From contig JAUIGE010000006.1 of NCBI GenBank assembly GCA_030430205.1, positions 1 to 64,000 of the forward strand: a DNA stretch of 64,000 nucleotides. Reading direction: 5' to 3'. The notes below the pieces were generated by a model. It saw only the letters and a list, made by a program, of their open reading frames with translations. It had not been told where the DNA came from and searched no databases. Position numbers and translations under genes: made by a program. This document shows, piece after piece, positions 1 to 9,257 of the stretch. This DNA comes from Bacteroidia bacterium. GTDB lineage: Bacteria; Bacteroidota; Bacteroidia; J057. Numbering within the stretch: position 1 is the first letter of the stretch; each line of letters begins with the position of its first letter.

Positions 1-60
1 AACCGGACTATGTATTTTTTATTCATAATCTTTAGAAATTTAAATTTCAAATTCTCAATT

Positions 61-2862
61 TCAGCCAAATAAGTCAACCCGAATTTTTAGCTTTGACAGA
101 CCACTAGTAAAGTTTCCGAAAATGATCGCGTTGAAGTTGCCGTTATGCGGACCGGACAGGGTGTAAGAACCGAGAATTCCGTCCTGGTTGGCATTCGAGA
201 AGGCTCCGGCCAGGCTATTGCCGATCAGGTCAAAAGTGCCTCCGGGAGGACAGGAAAGCTCCTGATCACAAGCGGCAGCAGCATTGCCATCATCATCAGC
301 GGTAACAAAGTTATTGCCCCCTCCAGGAATGTTGGCAATCTCGCCGAGGATGGATGAGTTGCTCGCATCCCGGATCTGAATAAACTGACCAGCTTCGGGA
401 GAGAAATCTATTTCTATATAATCTCCATTATTATAAGGACCACCGAGAACAGTCGTGGTGGAAAGATTATAAATCTCCCACTGCCCGGAGGGGAAACCCG
501 TCCCGATAGCATATAATTGGGTGGCCTCATTGCCATCACACATTTGTGCGATCTGTGCAGTAGGAGCAGCAGCAAAGCCAAAATCATTGTTACAATCCAA
601 CTGACCGCCTGCCGTAAATAAGGAGGCTGTCTGGTAGGTAGCAGAAGTAGGCACAGTCCCTGCAGGTAAAGTAGCAGGATCTATATCCACCAAAAAATCT
701 CCCACAGGGGAAGGTATTTCGTATGCTATCACCAGACGAGGTCTTTGGCCAGCATTAGCGGCAGAACCATAATCAAAGGCTTTTCTTTCTTCAGAGCCAG
801 TGCTATTAAAGAAAAATACCATATTTCCTGAAAAAGCTGCTGTGGCAGAACTTTTAACAGTGGCTCTGATATCCTGCACCACGGCACTCAGGTCCGGTGT
901 CTGATATTTTTGCAAATCTACCCATTCTGGGATATTGTTCCAGGAAACACTTGACGCAGTACCGTTGGCAGCGAGACGATCGGTTAACTGATCGTCGGGA
1001 TTCCCGTCTATAAATCCAGCGGGTGTTTCTGAAGCGGTTTCCCCACGGATCGTGGTACTTATGGGGTCTTTGTCCTTATCACTATCCGCAGTAAACTCTA
1101 TATAGGCATTCGTGATGATGGCATTGGCAGGAATCGTGATACCTGTAAATCGAATGGCGGTTTTCGCATCATCACCGTCTTTGAATTTAAAATCCTGATC
1201 CGTCTCTACATCACCATTTCCCTTCTCTCTGGCATCATCATCATCATTAGTCACCCGCACATCGATGGTGCCCGTGGTAGGTGCAGCTACCGCATAGGTA
1301 AACTGGTAAGAGCCATCTACCGCAGAGGCCTGTGTCTGTATTGGGGCACCGTCTGGTGTACCAAAAGGCGCAATATTATCTTCGTACAGCCTGACGGTCA
1401 CACTGCCCTGACCTGTTTCTCCCATATCCAACACACCGTCCTGGCTGAGGTCATTAAAAACCGTTCCGCCGATTTTTACATTGCTACCCGCACTTACCGT
1501 AATGGTAGCTGAGCCGCAAAGTCCTCCGCTGGTACATGCTTCATAGGTGATCACATCCGGACCACCCCAAAAACCTGTATTGGGAGTGTAGGTTACAGTA
1601 CCGTCATTGTTGTTGACAAAGGTACCATAGCTTCCTGAGCCAACGAGGGTCACTGTGAGGCTCCCGCCAAAAGGATTGTTGTCATTGGCCAATACATCTA
1701 TGGTAACTGACGCACCACAGTCGATGGTGGCATTATCAGCAACTATATCAGGCGTAATACTCAGCCCACAGCTACCAGGTCTGTCCGTCTGACGAAGGAA
1801 TGCGTTCAACAGCATCCGTTGTCCGTTGGTACCGTTCCCTCCATTGCTATATTCATGTCCAGCCAAATAGTGTACATATCCACCCGCAGTTTTACCAGGG
1901 TAAACGCCTATGCTACCAGAGTAGGATTTATAGTTGTTGGGATTGCTGCTGTCATAAGCTTTCCTTAATGACTGAATATTCCCTGCACCAAAGATAAAGG
2001 ACGTAACTGAACCGCCCTGGTCAGGCAATAATCCTTCAAACTGATTGTAGGGATCAGAAATATTATCATATTGAATGGTTCCACCTATCCCAGGTTTACT
2101 GGAGTAGGTAGCCAGTAGTGAGCCGTTTGCTGCACTGGAATATGCTTCTACCCCTTCACATTGTGCAAGAAAGTTACCTCCGCTTTGCACAAAGTCTTTT
2201 ACAAAGGCAACAATTGAAGGGCCTACATCTCCCGGAGAGACATGCGGCTCACTGGCAAAAGTAAAACAAGCAGAAGCACTCAGTTCTGGCGCTAATTCAA
2301 CTGAATAATGGCTTGTTACAAGCAAGCCGGCAGCATCATATATATCCGTATGGATATCCGCATTTCCACCATTATCCAAAGCAGCAGCTTTGGGTTTATG
2401 GGTAAGGTTTTGCGCGACGGGCACACTGACTGACTGCGTCAGTTCGAAGACATTTACGTCATTTGTCCCGGTATTAAATGAGGCGATGACTGCCAACGCC
2501 TGGGTTTCAAAGCCCGGATAAACGGCAATCGGGCCAGCTTTGAAGTTCCTTAAAGCGGAAGCCCCCGTAGAAGGAGCTGTCAACTGCGCTGTAGCAGAAA
2601 AGTCTGTTCCGTCTTTCGCTTTGGTTGAGCTGATAATCCATTTGAGGGGGACATCAGCATGCAGCAAGTGTACAGCAAGGCCATAAGCTCTCAGGTTGAA
2701 GTCTCCCCCTGAGCCTTGAAGGGAATTATCCATGGGGATAATCAGCGTACCGGAAGGAAGGGTTTCCATTGTTTGAGAAAACAGCCCCCCCCCCAATAGC
2801 AAAATCATACCTATCAATAAGGTATGTCGCCATTTGTGAAAAGTAAACATTCTGTTAAGCAT
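61..2862 (-). CDS. Large secreted multidomain surface protein (Ig-like, SdrD_B-like and DNRLRE-like domains)
   Basis: A 933-residue protein with a hydrophobic signal peptide (about 1-30). Residues 30-370 have a compact mixed-fold look ending in a YLAGHEYSNGG-like segment, faintly like glutamine-amidotransferase-like domains; this is inference. Residues 372-460 resemble cadherin/Ig-like 'DVLANDN' domains. An SdrD_B-like domain starts near 461 (TVFNDLSQDGVLD), is interrupted at about 534-716 by a DNRLRE-like domain (AYIEFTAD, RPRLVIAYE), and resumes to about 760. The tail has spaced Cys but no NYPNP-type sorting domain, unlike the giants further right, so export beyond the outer membrane is uncertain. 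The start overlaps the upstream small gene by 8 bp, suggesting translational coupling; Met5 is an alternative start. A run of ten G lies in codons 23-26. The domain calls are by eye; function unknown, perhaps adhesion or a structural surface role. Confidence 0.8.
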   Translation of the reverse strand: MLNRMFTFHKWRHTLLIGMILLLGGGLFSQTMETLPSGTLIIPMDNSLQGSGGDFNLRAYGLAVHLLHADVPLKWIISSTKAKDGTDFSATAQLTAPSTGASALRNFKAGPIAVYPGFETQALAVIASFNTGTNDVNVFELTQSVSVPVAQNLTHKPKAAALDNGGNADIHTDIYDAAGLLVTSHYSVELAPELSASACFTFASEPHVSPGDVGPSIVAFVKDFVQSGGNFLAQCEGVEAYSSAANGSLLATYSSKPGIGGTIQYDNISDPYNQFEGLLPDQGGSVTSFIFGAGNIQSLRKAYDSSNPNNYKSYSGSIGVYPGKTAGGYVHYLAGHEYSNGGNGTNGQRMLLNAFLRQTDRPGSCGLSITPDIVADNATIDCGASVTIDVLANDNNPFGGSLTVTLVGSGSYGTFVNNNDGTVTYTPNTGFWGGPDVITYEACTSGGLCGSATITVSAGSNVKIGGTVFNDLSQDGVLDMGETGQGSVTVRLYEDNIAPFGTPDGAPIQTQASAVDGSYQFTYAVAAPTTGTIDVRVTNDDDDAREKGNGDVETDQDFKFKDGDDAKTAIRFTGITIPANAIITNAYIEFTADSDKDKDPISTTIRGETASETPAGFIDGNPDDQLTDRLAANGTASSVSWNNIPEWVDLQKYQTPDLSAVVQDIRATVKSSATAAFSGNMVFFFNSTGSEERKAFDYGSAANAGQRPRLVIAYEIPSPVGDFLVDIDPATLPAGTVPTSATYQTASLFTAGGQLDCNNDFGFAAAPTAQIAQMCDGNEATQLYAIGTGFPSGQWEIYNLSTTTVLGGPYNNGDYIEIDFSPEAGQFIQIRDASNSSILGEIANIPGGGNNFVTADDDGNAAAACDQELSCPPGGTFDLIGNSLAGAFSNANQDGILGSYTLSGPHNGNFNAIIFGNFTSGLSKLKIRVDLFG
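2785..2794 (-). repeat. Poly-G (G10) tract in signal-peptide codons
   Basis: Ten consecutive C on the plus strand, read as G10 on the coding strand. They form the last base of Leu23 and the Gly24-Gly26 codons of the 933-residue protein. A change of one base in tract length would shift the frame just inside the signal peptide and abolish the protein, which is the layout of a slipped-strand phase-variation switch. Tract length and frame are seen directly; switching is inferred. Confidence 0.75.
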
Positions 2863-3235
2863 AGGTAAAAAATTGAAATTTCAAATAAAGTAGATCAGGT
2901 GGGCCGGTTATGAAAATACCCGTCCTACAACTAATATGGCTAAAATGAAAACCAGCGTCACTCCTCTTGAGAAGAGAAGGCGCTATCTCCATTTTTAGAA
3001 TAATATCACAATGACATCCCATTGGAAAAGAAAGCCCTGCGATACATTCATTCATTAAGTCAGATGACTCAATTTCATCTCCATAGCTTTGGAGCAAATA
3101 CTCCATATCTATGAGAAATGTTTCTGTAGAAATGTTGGAATTATCTGCTTGAGCAAGCACATGGTTCCCTCCAAAAACTATCAGGCAACATGCCAAAATG
3201 TATAGTTTTTGGGGGTTTTTAAAACAACTAATCAT
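2855..3235 (-). CDS. Small secreted protein, unknown function
   Basis: 126 residues with a clear signal peptide (residues 1-29, ending VLAQ). The mature part is acidic at first, then contains a Cys-rich stretch (MGCHCD, SCRTG). No family is recognised. Its stop codon lies inside the start of the downstream 933-residue gene (8-bp overlap), so the two are very probably cotranscribed and translationally coupled, with the promoter in the AT-rich spacer to the right. The last 25 residues are hydrophobic and aromatic (PPDLLYLKFQFFTY), so the 3' end could be shifted from an ancestral frame. It could also be a leader ORF whose main job is to drive translation of the large gene. Confidence 0.55.
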   Translation of the reverse strand: MISCFKNPQKLYILACCLIVFGGNHVLAQADNSNISTETFLIDMEYLLQSYGDEIESSDLMNECIAGLSFPMGCHCDIILKMEIAPSLLKRSDAGFHFSHISCRTGIFITGPPDLLYLKFQFFTYA

Positions 3236-3805
3236 AAATCGTTACGACCTTTTTACAATACCCCAAATTATCTAAAATTAATAAATTACAACTTTCAAAA
3301 TGCCAAAAAAAAGGCACATAGAATCATGTATATTCCCTCTTATGGAGGCAATACAAGCTGGCTGACTGTTAAATCAGCTGACTAAACATGTATCCTTAAA
3401 TTGATTTTTTGATAAATAAATTACTCTCTTAAAAAAGATAATATATTTCCCTCAGTAGTATGCAAACCACTGTCTACCCTCAAACATTATTCAGGTTTTG
3501 GACTTATTAGAAAATAAGTTTCCCTTCTTATTGGCAAAAAAATTCAGAACACGTAAAATGATTTTTTTTGCATCTACCTCTTATTTAAACCTCTTATTTA
3601 AACCTCTTACATCCCTTCAAAAGAACTTGTCCTTAATAGTTCGTCACAAAGATTAAAATATTAACATTATGGGGCAACCGCATGATGATGTCATAAATAT
3701 CTATATTTTAATTATTAATCAAAAGCAATTAGTTAAAATTCGTCTTTTTTCAATTTGTTAAAATTATGAAAATGGAAATATATGGCTGACTACACCTTGC
3801 CAAAA
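3236..3805. promoter_or_regulatory. AT-rich 570-bp spacer, probable promoter for the 126/933-residue pair
   Basis: No credible gene. Very AT-rich, and it ends at the start of the minus-strand pair. It holds two adjacent 13-bp copies of acctcttatttaa (3576-3601) plus a partial third, and several A/T homopolymers. No Bacteroidota promoter motif was clear enough to place. Confidence 0.4.
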
Positions 3806-4453
3806 TCATAGAATAACCCCCTCTATTTCGCCTCTATAGGCCATTTTTATCACTTCGGACTTGCTGTTGACTTGCAGTTTTTTATAAATAACCCTGATAA
3901 AATGCCTGACTGTATCAATGGAAATTCCAAGCCTATTTCCTATTAATTTATAACTTAAGCCATCAACCAACCCAATAACAACATCAATTTCTCTTTGAGT
4001 TAAGCGCATTTCGTCAGATGTATTGTGGGTATCTGCGGAAAAATACTGTGCTACTTTGCGTGCAACAGCAGGGTCAAAATAAGACCCGCTGTTGTGGGTT
4101 TGTGATATGGCTCCTCCTAAAACATCTAAGCCGGAGCCTTTTAAACAATAGCTGGATGCGCCAGCGCGTAAGGCAGAAAAAATGTATTCTTCTGAACTAT
4201 ATGAACTCAAAATGATGATTTCCACCTCAGGGAAGGCATTTTTAATCCTTCCTATATGGTTTAGACTGGAAATCCCATTTAGCTCGATGTCTAATAATAA
4301 TACTTCCAACTTTTCTATCGTGTCTTTGCTATCGATCAATGCATCTACCGATTTATAGCAACCTTCGGAATATAATTCCGGTTTTGATTGTATCCATGTG
4401 CAAATACTTTGGGCCAGCTTGGTATCATCATCAATTATGGCTGTATGAATCAT
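3806..4453 (-). CDS. NarL/FixJ-family response regulator
   Basis: 215 residues. The N-terminal receiver has the acidic cluster D8-D10, phosphoacceptor D55 in LLLDIEL, a Ser switch position in IILSSYSS and K105 in YCLKG. The C-terminal LuxR-type helix-turn-helix (about 151-208) begins LTQREIDVVIGLVDGLSYKLI and continues through the recognition helix STDTVRHF-like segment (here SIDTVRHF). It is a cytoplasmic DNA-binding regulator. It diverges from the TPR histidine kinase that starts 296 bp away, so the two most likely form a cognate pair sharing a control region. Targets are unknown; the minus-strand secreted-protein pair immediately downstream is a candidate. Confidence 0.92.
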   Translation of the reverse strand: MIHTAIIDDDTKLAQSICTWIQSKPELYSEGCYKSVDALIDSKDTIEKLEVLLLDIELNGISSLNHIGRIKNAFPEVEIIILSSYSSEEYIFSALRAGASSYCLKGSGLDVLGGAISQTHNSGSYFDPAVARKVAQYFSADTHNTSDEMRLTQREIDVVIGLVDGLSYKLIGNRLGISIDTVRHFIRVIYKKLQVNSKSEVIKMAYRGEIEGVIL

Positions 4454-4749
4454 AGGAGTCGAGTATTTATTGGGGTTAAACGATGGGGGTTAGTATCTGA
4501 AAGAAGGAAAAAAACAATCTTTTATTAATATTATAACATAGAGCTATTAGTTTGTAGATTCGTAGTTAGGTTTTCGCTGCAATTATCCAAAAATTCACAA
4601 TTTAACATATTCACTTATAATAAAACCCTTTATTCAGGATCAATATCTGGCAGGTAAAATAAAGATTTGAGGTATACGGCCAGCCATTAAATATATGCCA
4701 ATCATTTGTTATTTTCAACGAAAATAACATTTTATCCAAAGCTAACATT
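4454..4749. promoter_or_regulatory. Divergent control region between response regulator and TPR kinase
   Basis: 296 bp, strongly AT-rich, with no gene. It must hold the promoters of both divergent genes of the two-component pair. I see no strong palindrome or direct-repeat operator. Confidence 0.5.
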
Positions 4750-6915
4750 ATGAAACATAATATTACTGTTTCTAAGCATAAATTGTTGTTTGTCCTCTTG
4801 CTATTACTTGTTTTACTTCCTGAACTTCTTCCTGCCCAGCAGGCTAAGCCTCCCATTTCACTTGCAGATACACAAGCGATCCATGATCAGATGAAGTATC
4901 TGCCCGATCTTCTGTATACTGACATAGACTCATTCTATTTTATTTTGAATCATGCTGATGCCCAGGTCCAGGAATTAAAAAAAACCTTTGATCATTCATT
5001 TGTTGAACTGGAGTGTAAGGTATTAACCCTTTTTGTAGAGGGCTATTCGCTGGAGAGTAAATTTGATTCCGCCATTAACAAAGTAAATAGGTTTTTAGCC
5101 ACTCCAGCAATAAGCGAAGCCAAAGAAGGTACTTGTAAATTTTATTGTATGCTTGGGAATCTATACATGGGAAAAAGGGAGTTCATGGAAGCTAAACGAG
5201 CGTATTTTCAGGGCTTGACCTTAAACCCAAACCCTAAAGAGGAAGCTATTTTATTATTCAACCTGGGTACTATCGATTATTATTTTGAGCGCTATTCCTC
5301 AGCCATTTCCAATTATAAGGAAGTAATAATCAGAGAAAAGGAGGTAGGTTTTACGCCTTCACAAATGGCAACGGTCAGGTTAAATTGGGGAGCTGTGTAT
5401 TTGGATCTGGATTCTTTAGTTTTAGCAGAAAGGCAAATCCTGCAATCTCTTCAATTGGTCAAATCAGTTGCTGATAGTCAGTCTTTCAAAAAGACTTATT
5501 ATAACCTGGCAAGAGTATACTTTCAAAAAGGGGAAAGGCAGAAATCACATGCTTATCTTGATTCTGCCATGATATACAGTAAAAAGGATCAGCACCATAT
5601 TCTCCTCACCCAAATTCACCTCCTAAAAGCCAAAAATTTTATCCTTGAAGAAAGACCAGAGTCAGAGATCAGGGAAGAGCTTGACCAAGCTGAACAAATA
5701 ATTGAGACCTATGGCCTCGATGGGTATAGAGTGGGCTTATGGGGTGAAAAGGCAAGTTTTGCCAAAGCGATGGGACAGTACCTGCTATCCAAAAAATATC
5801 TTCTTTCCGCTCTGGATGAAGCCAATAAACAAAAAGATCCATCCCTTCAAGCCAAATTCTACAAGGAGCTTGCTCTAATAGAAAGTTTACTTGGAAATAT
5901 GGATTCTGCTTACACTCACCATATCCGTTTTCATGATTTATCTGATAGCCTCAAAACGATTGAACAAAACGAAGCAATTGACAACATCAAGCTGGAAATG
6001 GAACTCCTTAATGCAAAAAAAGAAAAAGAAAGTGTAAGCAAAAATCTGGTAACTGCCCAGAAACTTGCCGACAACCGATATTACCTTTTTCTTGTTTCTG
6101 TTTCCATTTTGATACTGGTCACGATAGCTATGCTCATCATCCTTTTCCAAAGGAATCGAATCCATAGGATTTCGAAAAAACTTGACACCCAAAACCTCCG
6201 CCTGAAGAATTTATTTCAGGAACGACAGCTCATACTGAAATTGATTACCCATGATCTACGATCTCCTTTGATGAATATCCAGGTCCTTGTAGCCAATATC
6301 CAGACAATCTTGAATGAAAAGAATATAACAGATAAAGAACTGGGGAAAAACCTGCAGGAAATAAGCCTTTCCGTCTCCGATGTCAATGGCTTAGCGACCC
6401 AAATCCTGGAATCTGATCATATCATCGATCAGGTGGAAAAAGACCGGCCCAGAGAGATTGACCTCAATCAACAGCTTCAGTTTGCTGTAGATACCTACAG
6501 GGCCAAAGCGCTTAAAAAGCAGGTAGAAATAAAATCCAGCCCTTTGTCTGCCCCTGCTATCAGTATCTCTCACCAGCAAGGCTTACAGCTTATCATCGAG
6601 AATCTTCTTTCCAATGCGATCAAATATACGCCCCCTCAAAGCGAGGTAGAAATCCAACTGCTTCAGCTAAATGGCTCCTATCAATTTAAGATCCGTGACT
6701 ACGGCCCTGGCTTCACAAAAGCCGATTTCGCAAAAATGTTTCAGCGCTTTCAGCCGCTCAGTGCCAAACCCACGGGAGGAGAGACCTCTTATGGGATGGG
6801 GCTTTATCTGGCCAAAAAGCTATCCCGGCAGTTAGGGATTGATTTACAGATTGGCAATCATCCTGAAGGAGGGGCCCTGGCCCAGCTGCGTATTCCCAGG
6901 GCTTCAAAAGTTTGA
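4750..6915 (+). CDS. TPR-containing sensor histidine kinase
   Basis: 721 residues. Signal peptide (1-30), a periplasmic TPR-like helical array (about 40-410; e.g. CKFYCMLGNLYMGKREFMEAKRAY is spread over two helices), a coiled coil (about 405-435), one membrane helix (about 437-461), then a cytoplasmic kinase core. H501 in LITHDLRSPL is the phosphorylated His; the N box is ENLLSNAIKYTP, G1 is RDYGPGF and G2 is SYGMGLYLAKKL. All catalytic motifs are intact. This is the common Bacteroidota TPR-kinase layout, in which the TPR region probably senses a periplasmic partner. It is divergent from the NarL-type regulator and its probable phosphodonor. No receiver domain is fused. Confidence 0.92.
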   Translation: MKHNITVSKHKLLFVLLLLLVLLPELLPAQQAKPPISLADTQAIHDQMKYLPDLLYTDIDSFYFILNHADAQVQELKKTFDHSFVELECKVLTLFVEGYSLESKFDSAINKVNRFLATPAISEAKEGTCKFYCMLGNLYMGKREFMEAKRAYFQGLTLNPNPKEEAILLFNLGTIDYYFERYSSAISNYKEVIIREKEVGFTPSQMATVRLNWGAVYLDLDSLVLAERQILQSLQLVKSVADSQSFKKTYYNLARVYFQKGERQKSHAYLDSAMIYSKKDQHHILLTQIHLLKAKNFILEERPESEIREELDQAEQIIETYGLDGYRVGLWGEKASFAKAMGQYLLSKKYLLSALDEANKQKDPSLQAKFYKELALIESLLGNMDSAYTHHIRFHDLSDSLKTIEQNEAIDNIKLEMELLNAKKEKESVSKNLVTAQKLADNRYYLFLVSVSILILVTIAMLIILFQRNRIHRISKKLDTQNLRLKNLFQERQLILKLITHDLRSPLMNIQVLVANIQTILNEKNITDKELGKNLQEISLSVSDVNGLATQILESDHIIDQVEKDRPREIDLNQQLQFAVDTYRAKALKKQVEIKSSPLSAPAISISHQQGLQLIIENLLSNAIKYTPPQSEVEIQLLQLNGSYQFKIRDYGPGFTKADFAKMFQRFQPLSAKPTGGETSYGMGLYLAKKLSRQLGIDLQIGNHPEGGALAQLRIPRASKV

Positions 6916-7113
6916 GTTTGGGGCCTGTCCTGAGGCTTTGTGAAGGAACGAGTTCAAGTACAAGCTAATGGTGCAAAAGAGCTTATCCTATAAGCTGATT
7001 TTGAAATAGTTCTTGTACTAAAACTTGAACTCAAACTCAAACTTAGCCTTAGCCTTCCATCTGAGAAAAAGAACGCTATTATACTTTGAACCGCATAGAA
7101 AGTCCTGTTTGCA

Positions 7114-7139
7114 CAACCATATAAGGGCATATAGTAAAC
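7114..7139 (-). repeat. Dispersed TATATG-type short repeat, copy 1
   Basis: On the minus strand it reads TATATGCCCTTATATGG; the same motif, in looser form, recurs at 46457-46490 and 56061-56097. All copies are intergenic. The spacer 6916-7175 otherwise holds an imperfect inverted repeat built on caagtacaag / cttgtact (about 6951-7030), possibly the end of the kinase transcript. Confidence 0.5.
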
Positions 7140-7175
7140 AGACAATCTACCAGGTCCTAAGTATAGCTCCTCATT

Positions 7176-8198
7176 CTATCCTTTAAAAAACTGTTTAAAA
7201 ATAGAATGCGGCACCAGGCCGATCCGGCCTTCATAGATGCCTCCATCCACTGTCCAGTCGTAGACGCGCACGGAGATGACATGGGTTTCATTGGGCTTCA
7301 GGCTATAAGCCGGGATTCGGTAAGCCCGCAATTTCCGATAGGATTCGCTATCATTTTTCCTGATGGGCCCATAGTCTTCGAGGCCTGTGGCCCCGATGAT
7401 TCTCCCATTGATAAACACCTGATCGACATCGTCTATTTTTCCCAACATGAGGATCATGTCTTTGGAGGTCTGATCCATTGTCAGGCGAAAGCTTTTGCGG
7501 TACCAGGCATAGCCATTATAATCGTGATAGCCTGCGCTTTCCCAGTTTCCCGGAACCATGATGCGGTTCCAGGACTGCAAATCGGCATCGTCATCCTTCC
7601 AGGGCGGATCATCGCCCAGGCGAAAGTCCCAGGGACCCGCGAGGTTCACTTCAAGAGGCATGGCCTCTTTTTTGGCATAGAGCCCGATCGGGCCAGAGAC
7701 GATTCCGCCTGAAATCAGGCAGTCATAGACGCGGGTCGCGATGAGGTTTTTGCCATCTTTGCGCAGCAAAGAGCGGGGGACGGGATAGACCCGAAAGGCC
7801 TTATAGGCCGTCTGGTAAGCAGGCGGGAAGGATCCCGAAAAGCCCACCAGCACACCATTCACGTAGACTTCGTCTATGTCATCAATATAGCCCATCACCA
7901 GAAAGAGGTCGGCATTATGGGGAATCTGGCAGCTAAAGGTGCGGCGATACCAGGCGTAGCCGTTGTAGCCGTTGAAGCCCTGGCTTTCCCAGGCACCGGG
8001 TACTTTCAGCATTTCCCAATCGCTGTCATTGTAGGTGGGGCTGGCCCACTGCATCTGGTCTCCTATGGTAAATTTCCAGCTACCGCTTAGGTCCTGGAGC
8101 ATGTACATATCCTCATTCCCTGCCAGGCTCAGCTTGCAAAGTAAAGTCAGTAAAATACTGAGTATCAGTCCTGCTGTATATTTTTTCAACACATTCAT
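7176..8198 (-). CDS. Secreted protein with two tandem GH2-type jelly-roll domains
   Basis: 340 residues with a signal peptide (1-26, ending LSLAG). Two homologous domains of about 140 residues (about 33-175 and 184-330) each carry LSGSWKF/LAGPWDF, a Trp-Glu-Ser 'WES.G' segment, YNGYAWYRR, an 'IDD.D.V..NG..(I/V)G' strand and a 'V.V.D...GGI..G.IGL' end. This is the sugar-binding jelly-roll fold found N-terminal in glycoside hydrolase family 2; no catalytic barrel is present, so it is probably a carbohydrate-binding or structural protein of the cell envelope. It starts 3 bp after the stop of the paralogous 349-residue gene, so the two are one transcript with the aspartyl protease upstream. Confidence 0.8.
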   Translation of the reverse strand: MNVLKKYTAGLILSILLTLLCKLSLAGNEDMYMLQDLSGSWKFTIGDQMQWASPTYNDSDWEMLKVPGAWESQGFNGYNGYAWYRRTFSCQIPHNADLFLVMGYIDDIDEVYVNGVLVGFSGSFPPAYQTAYKAFRVYPVPRSLLRKDGKNLIATRVYDCLISGGIVSGPIGLYAKKEAMPLEVNLAGPWDFRLGDDPPWKDDDADLQSWNRIMVPGNWESAGYHDYNGYAWYRKSFRLTMDQTSKDMILMLGKIDDVDQVFINGRIIGATGLEDYGPIRKNDSESYRKLRAYRIPAYSLKPNETHVISVRVYDWTVDGGIYEGRIGLVPHSIFKQFFKG

Positions 8199-8201
8199 GT
8201 C

Positions 8202-9251
8202 TTAGTCGTTTCTTTTGTTTGCTTTGCTCGCTTCTCTCCAGTATTGGATATAATGTGCCTGACTGATCAGGCCGATCGGCCCCTGGTAAATTCCACCAGC
8301 CCCTCCCCCATCGTATACTTTGATGAGGATTTCGTGCTCTTTTTTGCCTGTCAATAATCCTTTGGGTAAATAATACCCGCGAAATTCATCCCGCTCCATC
8401 CCCTTTGTATAAGGGTGTTCCTTATCCATCTCTCCAAGAGCGCCCACCAGTTTCCCATCTATATATACTTCATCCAGATCATCTATTTTTCCTAATAGAA
8501 GGACCCAGAGCTCATCCTCACTTACATTGGGCAAAGATATTTTCCTGCGGTAAAAGGCAAAACCGTCATAGCCCTGGTAGCCCTGGGACTCCCAATTGGC
8601 TGGCACCTGTATGCTGCTCCATTTGCGGCGGTAAAGATCAGGTCCCAGATAAGAAGTTGTGCTTGTGCTAAACTCCCAAGATCCTGAAAGGTCGATATCA
8701 GGAATGAGGGCAGCTGCTCCGGCACGCAGATAGGGTTTTCCTTCATATATTCCGCCTTCTCCCACTTCATCATATACCCTGATGGCAATGACGTTTTTGC
8801 CGTTCTCGAGCAAATAGGACGGAATCGCATAGTTGCGGTCTTCGCGCCAGGCTGTCTGAAATGAAGGCGGCAATACGCCTGTAGAGCCGATGAGTACCCC
8901 ATTGAAGAAGACTTCGTCTACATCATCTATTTTGCCCAAAAAGAGCATCACTTCCCTGTCTTGCCAGATCGGGCCCAGCTGTATTTCCAGGCGGTACCAT
9001 GCAAAACCATCATAGTCAAAATGGCCTTTCTCCTCCCACTTCGAGGGGACATATATATCCCCCCAATGGCTGTCATCCAGCTCTTTTTGAGCCCACATCA
9101 TGCGGTCACCTTTTTTAAATTTCCAATTGCCGCTCAGGTCAATATTCAATTCCTGAGGCCCCGCGGCCAGAAGTGAGGGGGTGGATAAAAGGCTCAGGCA
9201 AATCATGATGAGCGTGATCCGGCTTCGTATGCTTTGTCCAAAAATCATCAT
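8202..9251 (-). CDS. Secreted protein with two tandem GH2-type jelly-roll domains (paralogue)
   Basis: 349 residues, signal peptide (about 1-29, ending LLAAG) and the same two-domain plan as its downstream neighbour: LSGNWKF..GDRMMWAQ, DYDGFAWYR, LGKIDDVDEVFFNG in the first half, and LSGSWEF, YDGFAFYRR, LGKIDDLDEVYIDG in the second. The two genes clearly arose by tandem duplication of a gene that was itself internally duplicated. There is no hydrolase active-site domain. It lies 6 bp after the aspartyl protease gene, in the same operon. The last 12 residues are basic (EASKANKRND). Role inferred: binding of a glycan or sugar-bearing envelope component. Confidence 0.8.
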   Translation of the reverse strand: MMIFGQSIRSRITLIMICLSLLSTPSLLAAGPQELNIDLSGNWKFKKGDRMMWAQKELDDSHWGDIYVPSKWEEKGHFDYDGFAWYRLEIQLGPIWQDREVMLFLGKIDDVDEVFFNGVLIGSTGVLPPSFQTAWREDRNYAIPSYLLENGKNVIAIRVYDEVGEGGIYEGKPYLRAGAAALIPDIDLSGSWEFSTSTTSYLGPDLYRRKWSSIQVPANWESQGYQGYDGFAFYRRKISLPNVSEDELWVLLLGKIDDLDEVYIDGKLVGALGEMDKEHPYTKGMERDEFRGYYLPKGLLTGKKEHEILIKVYDGGGAGGIYQGPIGLISQAHYIQYWREASKANKRND

Positions 9252-9257
9252 ATAAAA

